A stretch of DNA of 56,183 nucleotides from positions 1-56,183 of the forward strand of contig JAPHRK010000058.1 of NCBI GenBank assembly GCA_026196105.1, given 5' to 3'. Under the pieces are notes generated by a model that made no database searches, was not told the origin of the DNA, and saw only the letters and a list, made by a program, of their open reading frames with translations. Position numbers and translations under genes: made by a program. Origin of the DNA: Rhodospirillales bacterium. GTDB lineage: Bacteria > Pseudomonadota > Alphaproteobacteria > Rhodospirillales > JAPHRK01. Shown piece by piece: positions 9,129 to 16,729 of this stretch. The stretch's first letter is position 1, and every line of letters starts with the position of its first letter.

Positions 9129-9158
9129 GGGAGGGTTGAAAATTAATTCAACCCTCCC
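9129..9158 (-). terminator. 12-bp stem hairpin, likely terminator of the AhpD-like gene
   Basis: GGGAGGGTTGAA at 9129-9140 pairs perfectly with TTCAACCCTCCC at 9147-9158 around a 6-nt loop. It lies 45 nt downstream of the stop of the minus-strand peroxidase-like gene and upstream of DUF924. There is no long T-run on the minus strand, so termination may be weak or Rho-assisted. Confidence 0.55.
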
Positions 9159-9202
9159 TTTGTAAAAAATTGTTTTATTGTAGGGGTTTACCCCTATTCG
9201 CG

Positions 9203-9772
9203 CTAGCGGCCCATTGAATAAAATTCGTCGTTTGGTCGCATAGAAGTGAAGTTTGCCATCCGGTTGCTGAGGCCAAAGAAAGAGGTGATTCCAGCAATAT
9301 CCCAGATGTCTTCATCATCAAAACCATGACTGCGCAGGATTTCAAAATCCTCATCGCAGATAGACTTGGCGTCATTGCAAACCTTGACGGCAAAATCCAA
9401 CATCGCCATTTGTTTTGACGTGATATCGGCTTTACGGTAGTTGGTTGCAACCTGATCCGCGATCAGCGGGTTACGTGCACGAATGCGCAAAATGGCACCA
9501 TGGGCAACCACACAATATTGGCAATTGTTTTCGCCAGATGTGGTTGTGATGATCATTTCCATATCTGCTTTGCTGAGGCCACTTTCTTTTTCGATCAGGG
9601 CATCATGATAAGCAAAGAAGGCTCGGAATTCTGCCGGACGATGGGCTAGGGCTAAGAACACATTTGGCACGAAACCGGCTTTTTCCTGAACACCTAGAAC
9701 TAGTTCTTTAATGTCATCAGGTAAATCATTGATATCAGGAACAGGATAACGGCTGATTGGTTTATCACTCAT
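9203..9772 (-). CDS. AhpD-like peroxidase-related protein (carboxymuconolactone decarboxylase family)
   Basis: A 189-residue protein of the alkylhydroperoxidase-related group. The redox centre is NNCQYCVVAH, with the CxxC pair Cys84/Cys87 and His91 preceded by acidic residues, as in AhpD. The FVPNVFLALAHRPAEFRAFF stretch and the tail SNRMANFTSMRPNDEFY are typical of the 'uncharacterised peroxidase-related enzyme' subfamily. A role in thiol-dependent reduction of peroxides is inferred from the family. It lies 106 nt downstream of acuI on the same strand, with hairpins between them, so it may be partly separated in expression. Confidence 0.88.
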   Translation of the reverse strand: MSDKPISRYPVPDINDLPDDIKELVLGVQEKAGFVPNVFLALAHRPAEFRAFFAYHDALIEKESGLSKADMEMIITTTSGENNCQYCVVAHGAILRIRARNPLIADQVATNYRKADITSKQMAMLDFAVKVCNDAKSICDEDFEILRSHGFDDEDIWDIAGITSFFGLSNRMANFTSMRPNDEFYSMGR

Positions 9773-9798
9773 AGGAACTATCCTTATAGCTTGTGTTA

Positions 9799-9874
9799 GG
9801 ATTGATTAGAAATCAATCCGCGTTCAAACGCCACGCAGGCTCACGCCAAACAATTGGCGACCCGCCTTGCGGGT
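9799..9874. repeat. Cluster of three hairpins between acuI and the AhpD-like gene
   Basis: Three perfect inverted repeats lie in one 107-nt intergenic stretch: ACCCGC/GCGGGT (9860-9865 with 9869-9874), CGCCAA/TTGGCG (9844-9849 with 9854-9859), and GGATTGATT/AATCAATCC (9799-9807 with 9811-9819). The first two abut without a gap, directly after the acuI stop. They may form a processing or attenuation element on the minus-strand transcript. No T-run follows the GC-rich stems. Confidence 0.5.
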
Positions 9875-9878
9875 TTAT

Positions 9879-10859
9879 CTAATTACTTACTTTAACAACG
9901 GTACGACCGCGCACTTTACCCTCCAGAATTTCTGGGGCGATGTTGATGGCTTCTTCGAGGCTAACTTCATTCATCAGGGTCTCGATATGACCAAGATCAA
10001 GATCGGTTGCCAAACGCTGCCAAGCTTCTAAACGACGTTCTTTAGGGCACATGACGCTATCAACACCAGCGAGGGTAACACCACGTAGAATGAAGGGCAT
10101 CACGGTTGCGGGGAGATCAAACCCTTGAGCTAGACCACAAGCAGCTACTGTGCCACCGTACTTCATGGTGGCGCAAATGTTTGCTAAGGTATGGCTGCCG
10201 ACACAATCAACCGCGCCGGCCCATCTTTCTTTACCTAGAGGACGACCTTTTTCAGAAAGCTCATTGCGGTCAATAGTGTCACTGGCGCCGAGGCTTTTAA
10301 GATAATCAGCTTGTTCAGGACGACCTGTTGAAGCAACGACCGTGTAACCCAGCTTGTTCAGAATTGAGATGGCAACACTACCAACCCCACCAGCAGCACC
10401 TGTAACCAGGATTTCGCCTTGGTCTGGGGTAACACCGTTTTTCTCTAATGCGAGAACACAGAGCATGGCGGTATAACCAGCAGTGCCGATTGCCATAGCT
10501 TGTTTGGCCGAGAAAGCATTTGGCAGGGGCACAAGCCAATCGCCATTAAGACGGGCCTTTTCAGCCATGCCGCCCCAGTGGGTTTCGCCAACGCCCCAAC
10601 CATTGAGGACAACCATATCACCGGTTTTAAAATCTGGGTGAGAACTCGTTTCAACCGCGCCGGCGAGGTCAATTCCAGGAACCATCGGGAAACTACGCAC
10701 GACAGGAGAAGAGCCTGTAATGGCGAGGCCATCTTTAAAATTGATGGAGGAATAATCAACTTTAACGGTGACGTCCCCCTCTGGGAGTTGGCTTTCATCA
10801 ACATCAGTAAGCGTGGCACCATAACCATTGTCGTCTTTATTGATCAGTACAGCTTTCAT
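9879..10859 (-). CDS. acuI: Acryloyl-CoA reductase AcuI/YhdH-family zinc-independent oxidoreductase
   Basis: A 326-residue medium-chain dehydrogenase of the YhdH/AcuI subfamily, which reduces toxic acryloyl-CoA to propionyl-CoA with NADPH. Diagnostic blocks are [41 protein letters not shown], the nucleotide-binding loop TGAAGGVG (153-160) and GRTVVKV at the C-terminus. Zinc-ligand motifs of alcohol dehydrogenases are absent, as expected. The gene directly upstream encodes an AcuR-type TetR regulator, the same pairing seen in DMSP/acrylate gene sets of Rhodobacter; no DMSP lyase or demethylase is visible in this window. Confidence 0.9.
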   Translation of the reverse strand: MKAVLINKDDNGYGATLTDVDESQLPEGDVTVKVDYSSINFKDGLAITGSSPVVRSFPMVPGIDLAGAVETSSHPDFKTGDMVVLNGWGVGETHWGGMAEKARLNGDWLVPLPNAFSAKQAMAIGTAGYTAMLCVLALEKNGVTPDQGEILVTGAAGGVGSVAISILNKLGYTVVASTGRPEQADYLKSLGASDTIDRNELSEKGRPLGKERWAGAVDCVGSHTLANICATMKYGGTVAACGLAQGFDLPATVMPFILRGVTLAGVDSVMCPKERRLEAWQRLATDLDLGHIETLMNEVSLEEAINIAPEILEGKVRGRTVVKVSN

Positions 10860-10877
10860 TATACTTATTCCTTCAAG

Positions 10878-11516
10878 TTATGAACGGGGAAGCCCGGCGA
10901 AAAACGCCTGGGTGAATAGGTCTATAGGGGAGGTGTTTCGAACGAGCTTGGTGCGCAAAACTGCGCCCTCCCATCCGATCCAAAAAAAACTGGCAAGCTG
11001 TTCGCAATCAGCTTCAGGAGAAATCTCCCCGACATCTTTGGCAGCTTGTAAACAAGTGGCAACGCGGGTTTGCCAATCGAGGAAAACATCTTCTAGGGGT
11101 TGGCGGAAGCTGTCGTTCAAGGCGCCAAGTTCTTGGCCCAAATTACCAATCAGGCAGCCGCGCCTAAAATCAAACCGAGATAGGCCTTCTTTGGCATCGT
11201 CGACAAAATCTTGTAGTCGAGCCAGAGGGGTACGCGCCTCATTAAGTAACCAACGGTCCAGCTTATGAGCAAAGAAGGAGGCGTAGTTGTCGATTAGCAC
11301 CAGGCCGAAATCATCTTTGCTCGAAAAATAGTGATAAAAAGACCCTTTAGGGACTCCGATTTTTTTAAGCACTTCGTCAATGCCCGTACTCGCCAATCCC
11401 TTTTCGGTTAACACCTCTACTCCACTCCTGATTAATCGCTCACGGGTTTCCCGTTGCGAATTATCCGTTTTTGGTGGGCGTCCTCTTCCACGTTTTAGGG
11501 GGAGTATTTTTTCCAT
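10878..11516 (-). CDS. TetR-family regulator, AcuR-like
   Basis: A 212-residue repressor-type protein. The N-terminus has an RGRGRPPK arm, then a TetR helix-turn-helix (RERLIRSGVEVLTEKGLAS, GVPKGSFYHYFSSKDDFG), which closely resembles AcuR, the acrylate-responsive repressor of acuI. The C-terminal ligand domain contains FDFRRGCLIGNLGQELG, typical of this subgroup. The gene ends 18 nt before acuI and a palindrome sits just upstream of its start, so autoregulation of the regulator-acuI pair is likely. The ligand is inferred, not shown. Confidence 0.87.
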   Translation of the reverse strand: MEKILPLKRGRGRPPKTDNSQRETRERLIRSGVEVLTEKGLASTGIDEVLKKIGVPKGSFYHYFSSKDDFGLVLIDNYASFFAHKLDRWLLNEARTPLARLQDFVDDAKEGLSRFDFRRGCLIGNLGQELGALNDSFRQPLEDVFLDWQTRVATCLQAAKDVGEISPEADCEQLASFFWIGWEGAVLRTKLVRNTSPIDLFTQAFFAGLPRS

Positions 11517-11527
11517 GGACGCATTAT

Positions 11528-11542
11528 TAGACCGATCGTCTA
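11528..11542. promoter_or_regulatory. Putative TetR (AcuR-like) operator
   Basis: TAGAC-CGATC-GTCTA is an inverted repeat of 5-bp arms with a 5-nt centre, 12 nt upstream of the TetR start codon. Its size and position fit autorepression of the regulator-acuI operon. Confidence 0.6.
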
Positions 11543-11602
11543 TTAAATGTCAATATGAGTCTGTTTTTTGGTCTTATAAGTTCGAGTCGAAAAATGAAGC
11601 TT

Positions 11603-11920
11603 TTAGTTATGGCCGCTAATTTTAGCGTGCAGTGGTTTTGTTTCTTCAAAGATTTTCATTTGTTCTTCGGTCGCTTTGCCTTGGTGATTGGATTTCCACT
11701 CATCGTAGGTCATGCCGTAGACCACCTCGCGGGCCTCATCATAAGACACAGCCTCGCCCTTGACTTCAGCTTCAGCCATATACCATTTAGACAAACAGTT
11801 GCGGCAGAATCCGGCCAGGTTCATCAGGTCGATGTTTTGTACATCTTTGCGCTCTTGCAGGTGCTTGACCAAGCCACGAAAGGCGGCTGCTTCAACTTCA
11901 GTACGGGTTTTGTCATCCAT
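11603..11920 (-). CDS. DUF1244 family protein
   Basis: A 105-residue protein starting at MDDKTRTEVEAAAFRGLVKH, the usual family N-terminus; an in-frame TTG at 11935 would add five residues. The core FCRNCLSKWY holds a conserved CxxC pair, followed by YDEAREVVYGMTYDEWK, which defines DUF1244, a small helical family common in proteobacteria. Function is unknown. It stands alone between the TetR regulator and a divergent HAD gene. Confidence 0.9.
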   Translation of the reverse strand: MDDKTRTEVEAAAFRGLVKHLQERKDVQNIDLMNLAGFCRNCLSKWYMAEAEVKGEAVSYDEAREVVYGMTYDEWKSNHQGKATEEQMKIFEETKPLHAKISGHN

Positions 11921-12032
11921 CTTCTTCAAGTCCAATATTTCATGATTTTGATTGATTCTAAGATAGGCGGGAGATTGTCAAAAGCAAGCGAAAGACACTA
12001 CAGTGATGACAGACTATAGGAGAGAGGTTTTT

Positions 12033-12668
12033 GTGAGTGAGATAAAAGCCAAGCCCACAGTAGTGATTTGGGATATGGGCGGTATTATTTATGGTTTTTT
12101 TGCTGAGGCTATCGTTGATCGAGCCAAACAAGAAGGCTGGCCCTTGGAGAAACTTCCCCTTGGCCCTACAGGGATTGCTCCTGACCCAGATTATGACGCT
12201 CTTGATCGGGGTGATATTTCTGAGCCAGAGTATGTAAAACGCCTTGCGTCTATGCTGGCGCAAAATGGCATTGCTTATAAGCCCTATGAGGACATTACCC
12301 TTGCTACGCAAGAGCGCCCCCGCACATGGGAGTTTATCAAACAGCTTAAAAAAGCAGGCCTGCGCCAAATGCTTCTCACGAACGATGCCACTGCTTGGCT
12401 TGGTGAAAATTGGTGGGAAACATGGCCCTTGAGCCCCTTATTTGATGCCATCGTTGACGTCAAAAATGTTGGTATCCGCAAACCGGCCCCGGAGCCTTAT
12501 TTAGCCTGTACTAACGAGCTTGGCGTTAAACCCGAGGACTGCTTGTTTATTGACGATATGAGAGTCAATTGTAAAGGAGCCGAAGCCGTTGGTATGCAAA
12601 GCTATTGGTATGACATCCGAGACCACCAGCTTTCGCTGGCGGGGGTTAAGCGGGTGTTGGGCTTGTAA
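12033..12668 (+). CDS. HAD-superfamily hydrolase
   Basis: A 211-residue haloacid dehalogenase-like hydrolase. The start is GTG 12033, chosen because ATAGGAGAGAGG lies just upstream; an earlier ATG (12006) lacks such a site. Motif I is VVIWDMGGI with nucleophile Asp14 and Gly instead of the second Asp, as in the dehalogenase / YihX-like phosphatase branch. Motif II is MLLTND, Lys is supplied by GIRKPAPEPY, and motif IV is LFIDDMRVNCKGAE. A phosphatase of a small metabolite is likely; the substrate is unknown. It converges on the GST gene with 3 nt between stops. Confidence 0.85.
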   Translation: MSEIKAKPTVVIWDMGGIIYGFFAEAIVDRAKQEGWPLEKLPLGPTGIAPDPDYDALDRGDISEPEYVKRLASMLAQNGIAYKPYEDITLATQERPRTWEFIKQLKKAGLRQMLLTNDATAWLGENWWETWPLSPLFDAIVDVKNVGIRKPAPEPYLACTNELGVKPEDCLFIDDMRVNCKGAEAVGMQSYWYDIRDHQLSLAGVKRVLGL

Positions 12669-12671
12669 AGC

Positions 12672-13292
12672 CTACATCCCCATTTTTTTCAAAATCGGCA
12701 GGGCATCCGCTAAGACCCGTTTATAACTATCTCGTTCCATGGCGCGGGCGAAGTAAGCAACGATGTTGGGATAGTCGGTAAAGGGATAAGCTTTTTGGGC
12801 GTAGAAAAGAGGGGGGATGGCGGCGCAATCGGCCATGGTGAAATCGTCACCCATCAGCCAAGTGTTGTTTTCCAGGCGACTGTTCATATGGTGGTAGGAG
12901 CAATCAATGTAGCGTTTGGCATCTTCTATTTCTTTCTCAGGTTTGCCGTCAGCAAAGATCATGGTGAAGATAGGTTTGTTGAGATAGAGGTCATTCATGC
13001 GGTCCATAAAGCGCACTTGGCGCGCGAGGTCAGGGTCATCGGGGATCAGTTTTGGGCCTTGCGAGTAATGGTTCTCTAAATATTCAACGATGATACTTGA
13101 TTCAGCAATCATGTGGTTCTCGGTCGGGAAAAGCAGAGGGATTTTGCCGATGGGGTAAAGTTCCCGGTACTTGGCTCGCTCTTCTGGGTCCATCAGGTTA
13201 ACGATTTCCGGTTCAAATTCGATGCCTTTTTCATAAAAAGCCAGCAGTACTTTTTGGGAGAAGGTCGAAATAGGGGCATAATAAAGTTTCAT
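12672..13292 (-). CDS. Glutathione S-transferase family protein
   Basis: A 206-residue GST. The N-terminal thioredoxin-like domain has KLYYAPISTFSQKVLLAFYE, the cis-proline segment GKIPLLF and the glutathione gamma-Glu contact ESSIIVEYLE. The C-terminal helical domain contains NTWLMGDDFTMADCA, the N-capping box of GSTs. It is the last gene of a three-gene minus-strand set (arsR, SRPBCC, GST) with short gaps of 8 and 27 nt. A detoxification role under ArsR control is inferred from this context. Confidence 0.9.
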   Translation of the reverse strand: MKLYYAPISTFSQKVLLAFYEKGIEFEPEIVNLMDPEERAKYRELYPIGKIPLLFPTENHMIAESSIIVEYLENHYSQGPKLIPDDPDLARQVRFMDRMNDLYLNKPIFTMIFADGKPEKEIEDAKRYIDCSYHHMNSRLENNTWLMGDDFTMADCAAIPPLFYAQKAYPFTDYPNIVAYFARAMERDSYKRVLADALPILKKMGM

Positions 13293-13319
13293 GGAGAAAA
13301 TCCTCTCTGTAAGTAGGCG

Positions 13320-13742
13320 TTACGTTACTTTTTCAGTTAAATTGGCGAGGCAGCCATTCCAACCCATTTCGTGCTTATCGCAGGCATCCTGGTCGGCAAA
13401 TTCACTGTGGTGGAGGGTAAGCTTACATGCCTCATCACTTAGAACCTCTATGGTCAGGGCGACTTTAGTGGCGATTGGGTTGCCTTCCCACTGCCAAGTG
13501 AAAGCTAGGGCTTTATTATCCTCAACCTTTTGGTAAACACCACCGACAATATGGTCTTCCCCGGTGTCATTATCATGCATAACGATACGATAGCTTCCAC
13601 CTTCACGGACATCGGCGGTGGCTTCAGGGACCGTCATGTCGCCGGGGGCAAACCATTGTCGGATGATTTGAGGGTCACACCAAGCCTGATATAACTTGTT
13701 GGCGGGCATATTAAATTTGCGGTGTAGTGTTACTTCAAACAT
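13320..13742 (-). CDS. SRPBCC (AHSA1-like) domain protein
   Basis: A 140-residue single-domain START/AHSA1 protein with a hydrophobic ligand cavity. FNMPANKLYQAWCDPQIIRQWF and ADVREGGSYRIVM are the usual family blocks, and the helix CDKHEMGWNGCLANL closes the cavity. Proteins of this type are very often encoded next to an ArsR regulator, as here (9 nt downstream of it). The ligand is not known. Confidence 0.9.
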   Translation of the reverse strand: MFEVTLHRKFNMPANKLYQAWCDPQIIRQWFAPGDMTVPEATADVREGGSYRIVMHDNDTGEDHIVGGVYQKVEDNKALAFTWQWEGNPIATKVALTIEVLSDEACKLTLHHSEFADQDACDKHEMGWNGCLANLTEKVT

Positions 13743-13750
13743 AAGCTTTC

Positions 13751-14086
13751 CTATTCGTCAGTTTCATCAATATGCAGCTTGTCTAATTGGTCTAATCTTT
13801 GTTGCCAGAAGTAGCGGTAAATGCTGATCCAATCTAAGGCACCGGTGAGTTGTTCTGGTACCAACTGTACATAATGAGTGCGGCCTTCAATTCTGCGTTT
13901 TACCAAGCCAGCCCGTTCCAACATTTTTATGTGCTTTGAGATTGCCGCTAAAGACATGGCGAATGGTGCGCTGAGTTCTGAGACGGTTTTCTCACCTTGT
14001 GCAAGCAGGCGAACGATCTCACGACGCGACCCGTCGGCCAAAGCCATAAATACTTGATCTAGAGGGTCTTTTTTAGGTGAGTTCAC
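13751..14086 (-). CDS. ArsR-family transcriptional regulator
   Basis: A 111-residue winged-helix regulator. The DNA-binding region spans about residues 15-80 (ALADGSRREIVRLLAQGEKT, PFAMSLAAISKHIKMLERAG, RRIEGRTHYVQL). There is no CxC metal motif in helix alpha3, so it belongs to the non-metal group normally paired with SRPBCC genes. It leads the arsR-SRPBCC-GST operon. A long inverted repeat lies 32 nt upstream of the start and is its probable operator. Confidence 0.92.
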   Translation of the reverse strand: MNSPKKDPLDQVFMALADGSRREIVRLLAQGEKTVSELSAPFAMSLAAISKHIKMLERAGLVKRRIEGRTHYVQLVPEQLTGALDWISIYRYFWQQRLDQLDKLHIDETDE

Positions 14087-14117
14087 GTTTGCTGCCTTAA
14101 AATATATTTAACTATTT

Positions 14118-14168
14118 GGTTGAATATAATAATTTTGAAAAAATATTCAACCATTTTATTGAATATAA
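14118..14168. promoter_or_regulatory. Inverted repeat plus third half-site upstream of arsR, likely ArsR operator
   Basis: GGTTGAATAT (14118-14127) and ATATTCAACC (14143-14152) are perfect 10-bp inverted arms 15 nt apart. A third direct copy, TTGAATATAA, follows at 14159-14168. The region lies between the divergent arsR and Crp/Fnr genes, so binding here could also affect the second gene. Confidence 0.6.
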
Positions 14169-14300
14169 TGCTCGGCGATTTTCCTTGATGTTATTTCAAA
14201 TCAGCAATGCAGTATCTTGAGTTGCTTAATGACAAGAAACATTGACGGATTTAGTTGCGAACGATTATAAGCAACCTTGGTTCTGTGGATAGAGGTTCTG

Positions 14301-15029
14301 ATGGGTGGTCATAAAGGGAAGGATAGGGGCATAAAGTGCAACACATGTCCCGTGGCGCCGAAAACCTCCAAGACTAAGAAAAAACCCCATAGTGGTCACG
14401 ATGACCATTTGATTGCTGCTTTTGAACCACCGCGCAGCCACCGCTCATATACCTCTGGCGAGACCATCTTTAATGAAGGAGATGAGTTTACGGGGGTTTA
14501 CTGCCTTCAGGACGGTTTAGTCGCTTTAAGAAAGTTTGATGTTAACGGGGCAGGGGCCGTTGTCCGCGTTATCCATCCGGGTGAAGTTTTTGGTTATCGG
14601 GCTGTTGTCATGGATGAGTACCACAAAAACACAGCGGAAGCCCTTTGCCCGCTTCAGGTTTGCTTTATTCCTGCCTCCGCCCTAAAACGCTTGATCAAGG
14701 ATAAGCCTGATGCCATGAAGATTTTGGTCAAGTGTATGGGACGCGATATGGAAGGGATTGAACATCTCTTTATGCTCACAGTGACCAAATCAGTGCGTAG
14801 CCGTTTTGCTCATTTTCTACTTGGGCTTTCAGGGCGTATCCAAGCGAAAAATGGTGAGATCATCATCAAGCTTCCGATTAGCAAAAAAGAAATTGCCAGC
14901 ATTCTTGGCATCGCCGTCGAAAGCCTCTCACGTATTATCAGCCACTTTCAGAAAGCCGGCGTTATCAAAGCCAAAAAACGCTCAATTATCATTCTGAATA
15001 AAGATGCTTTGATCGAGTTAGTGGATTGA
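14301..15029 (+). CDS. Crp/Fnr-family transcriptional regulator
   Basis: A 242-residue regulator. The ATG at 14301 with AGAGG upstream is preferred to a TTG at 14277. The cyclic-nucleotide-binding-like beta roll covers about residues 40-150 (GETIFNEGDEFTGVYCLQDG, VIHPGEVFGYRAV). The C-terminal helix-turn-helix is ISKKEIASILGIAVESLSRI with the SLSR recognition helix similar to Fnr. The N-terminus has one CxxC (Cys13, Cys16) and a later Cys, fewer than the Fnr cluster set, so an Fnr-type iron-sulfur sensor is doubtful. The signal is unknown. Confidence 0.88.
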   Translation: MGGHKGKDRGIKCNTCPVAPKTSKTKKKPHSGHDDHLIAAFEPPRSHRSYTSGETIFNEGDEFTGVYCLQDGLVALRKFDVNGAGAVVRVIHPGEVFGYRAVVMDEYHKNTAEALCPLQVCFIPASALKRLIKDKPDAMKILVKCMGRDMEGIEHLFMLTVTKSVRSRFAHFLLGLSGRIQAKNGEIIIKLPISKKEIASILGIAVESLSRIISHFQKAGVIKAKKRSIIILNKDALIELVD

Positions 15030-15032
15030 GGA

Positions 15033-15896
15033 CTACTCTTTTTCGTGCATCCTGATTAACCCTTCTTGGGCGACAGAGGCTATGAGAATACCTTCTCGGG
15101 TGTACAGGCTTCCCCTATTTAAGCCTTTCGCGCCATTAGCGCTGGGGGTATCTTGGCTGAAAAGCATCCACTGGTCAGCCTTAAAGGGACGATGGAACCA
15201 CATGGCATGGTCGAGGCTAGCCACTTGGAGGCGTTCGTCAAGGAAGGTCACACCGTGGGGGGCAATGCAAGTATCGAGTAAGGTCATATCAGACGCGTAA
15301 GCCAAAACACATTTATTAATATTCTGGTCATCAGGCATGTCGCCTTTGGTTTTGATCCAGAAATGCTGTATCGGTTCACGTTTTTTAGGATTAACCCAGT
15401 CCGTCTGTTCAACTGCTCTTATCTCAATTGCCCGATCCCTTGTGAAATATTTACGGAACTTTTCAGGGAGCAAAGGGGCGATTTTAGCTCGCATTTCTGA
15501 TTCAGTCGGCAGATCTTCCGGTGCGGGGACATCTGGCATATCAAACTGATGTTCTAAGCCAGCCTCATCTCTTTGAAAAGATACTGACATGTTGAAAATG
15601 GGCCGACCATGCTGGATAGCGACAATACTGCGGGTGGCAAAACTTTTGCCGTCTCTGCTTCGGTCAACATTGTAAATAATTGGAACTTTAGGATCACCTG
15701 GGCGGAGAAAGTATCCGTGCAAGGAGTGTGATTGAAATTCTTCAACGGTTCTCGTTGCCGCAACTAAGGCCTGGCCGATTACCTGGCCACCAAATACGCG
15801 TTGCCAGCTCTCGTCAGGACTGGTACCCCGAAACAAGTTGACTTCGATTTGTTCCAGATCAAGGATTTTGAGTAACTTAACAAATGCTTCGTTCAT
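15033..15896 (-). CDS. tesB: Acyl-CoA thioesterase II (TesB)
   Basis: A 287-residue double-hotdog thioesterase of the normal TesB length. It hydrolyses medium- to long-chain acyl-CoA. Typical blocks are RVFGGQVIGQALVAA, SLHGYFLRPGDPKVPI, YASDMTLLDT (containing the catalytic Asp) and the terminal VAQEGLIR (catalytic Gln). It converges on the Crp/Fnr gene with 3 nt between the stops. It stands apart from the acyl-CoA island that starts 1.6 kb downstream. Confidence 0.95.
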   Translation of the reverse strand: MNEAFVKLLKILDLEQIEVNLFRGTSPDESWQRVFGGQVIGQALVAATRTVEEFQSHSLHGYFLRPGDPKVPIIYNVDRSRDGKSFATRSIVAIQHGRPIFNMSVSFQRDEAGLEHQFDMPDVPAPEDLPTESEMRAKIAPLLPEKFRKYFTRDRAIEIRAVEQTDWVNPKKREPIQHFWIKTKGDMPDDQNINKCVLAYASDMTLLDTCIAPHGVTFLDERLQVASLDHAMWFHRPFKADQWMLFSQDTPSANGAKGLNRGSLYTREGILIASVAQEGLIRMHEKE

Positions 15897-16042
15897 AACA
15901 AGCCTTTCTAGAGAATTCTCCTAGGCAAAGTAGGTTGGTTAACCCCCAAGAGCAATACAGTTGTTGCAATTGTTCCTTGACCTCGCCACTTCAGTAGAGT
16001 GGGGTATGAAGTGCGATTTCAATAACAAAGATGGAGAGCTGC

Positions 16043-16252
16043 ATGTCTGATCGTACATATAAGAAAATTGAGTTAGTTGGAACCTCGTCAGAAAGCATTG
16101 AAGATGCTATTAGCGGTGCGATTGCTACAGCGTCAAAATCATTGGATCATATTGATTGGTTTGAGGTTGTTGAAACCAGAGGTCATGTAGTCGATGGCAA
16201 AGTTGGTCATTATCAAGTGGTCATGAAAGTTGGCTTCAGATTGAAAGATTAA
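16043..16252 (+). CDS. Dodecin family flavin-binding protein
   Basis: A 69-residue protein. The ATG at 16043 is chosen because GGAGAG lies at the right distance; an in-frame ATG at 16031 overlaps that site. The sequence (YKKIELVGTSSESIEDAISG, LDHIDWFEVVETRGHV, YQVVMKVGFRL) is that of dodecins, which assemble as hollow dodecamers storing riboflavin, FMN or FAD; the Trp in DWFEV is the residue that stacks on the flavin ring. It is monocistronic and followed by a hairpin. Confidence 0.94.
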   Translation: MSDRTYKKIELVGTSSESIEDAISGAIATASKSLDHIDWFEVVETRGHVVDGKVGHYQVVMKVGFRLKD

Positions 16253-16269
16253 AAGGGGTCATTTTGGGT

Positions 16270-16302
16270 GCAGTGCAATAAAAATCCACTTTATTGTGCT
16301 GC
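16270..16302. repeat. 13-bp hairpin downstream of dodecin
   Basis: GCAGTGCAATAAA (16270-16282) pairs with TTTATTGTGCTGC (16290-16302), with two G-U pairs and a 7-nt loop. It begins 18 nt after the dodecin stop. An A-run, not a T-run, follows on the plus strand, so it may be an mRNA 3' stabiliser rather than an intrinsic terminator. Apart from this hairpin and the short ORF at 16576, I see nothing in 16253-16729. Confidence 0.45.
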
Positions 16303-16575
16303 CGGCGAAAAAAATATACGTCAGTATAATTGCCCCATTGGTTTGAAAACGCCTTTGTTTGCAACATATTGGCCGGTTGTATTTTTTTGAAACCTTCTCT
16401 CTCTCCCCTTTTCAAATATTTCGCATGCGCGAAGGTTGACGAAAGACTATTTCTCATTCTAAAGTGTGACAGTTCTGTTTAACTAGTTCCCATTAAATGA
16501 GGAACTGGAATAAGTTTAAACAAGTTTTAAACGAGTTTCGAGTTGGGACAAACCTTAGCTCTGAGAGGAACGCAA

Positions 16576-16665
16576 ATGCTTGGTGCCGACGAAATGAACG
16601 ATTACTTCGAACTCATGGAAAAGGCCAAAAAGGAAGAGAAAGAGAAGAAGGAAAAGGACAGCTAG
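16576..16665 (+). CDS. Possible 29-residue lysine/glutamate-rich small protein
   Basis: A short frame (MLGADEMNDYFELMEKAKKE followed by a Lys/Glu tail) with GAGAGGA ending 7 nt before the ATG, a good ribosome binding site. The first half could form an amphipathic helix and the second half is highly charged. It lies in a 478-nt stretch without any other convincing gene. No homology is recognised; existence rests on the start signal and composition only. Confidence 0.4.
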   Translation: MLGADEMNDYFELMEKAKKEEKEKKEKDS

Positions 16666-16729
16666 GCTGTTTCTTTACCTATTCCCTTTTCCTAAACTTG
16701 CATTAACGTCTTTATAAGACGATGGCAAT

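Noticed and set aside
10828-11268. 146-codon plus-strand open frame
   Set aside because: Antisense to the TetR regulator gene; serine/arginine-rich composition typical of shadow frames.
11555-12019. 154-codon plus-strand open frame
   Set aside because: It is the antisense shadow of the DUF1244 gene.
14301-14350. Fnr-type iron-sulfur cluster in the Crp/Fnr regulator
   Set aside because: Only two N-terminal cysteines (Cys13, Cys16) are present; the Fnr ligand set is incomplete.
16236-16457. 73-codon minus-strand open frame covering the dodecin 3' hairpin
   Set aside because: No start signal or recognisable sequence, and it overlaps the dodecin stop.
16497-16706. 69-codon open frame on the plus strand after dodecin
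   Set aside because: No ribosome binding site, low-complexity composition, and it is read over a better small ORF in another frame.
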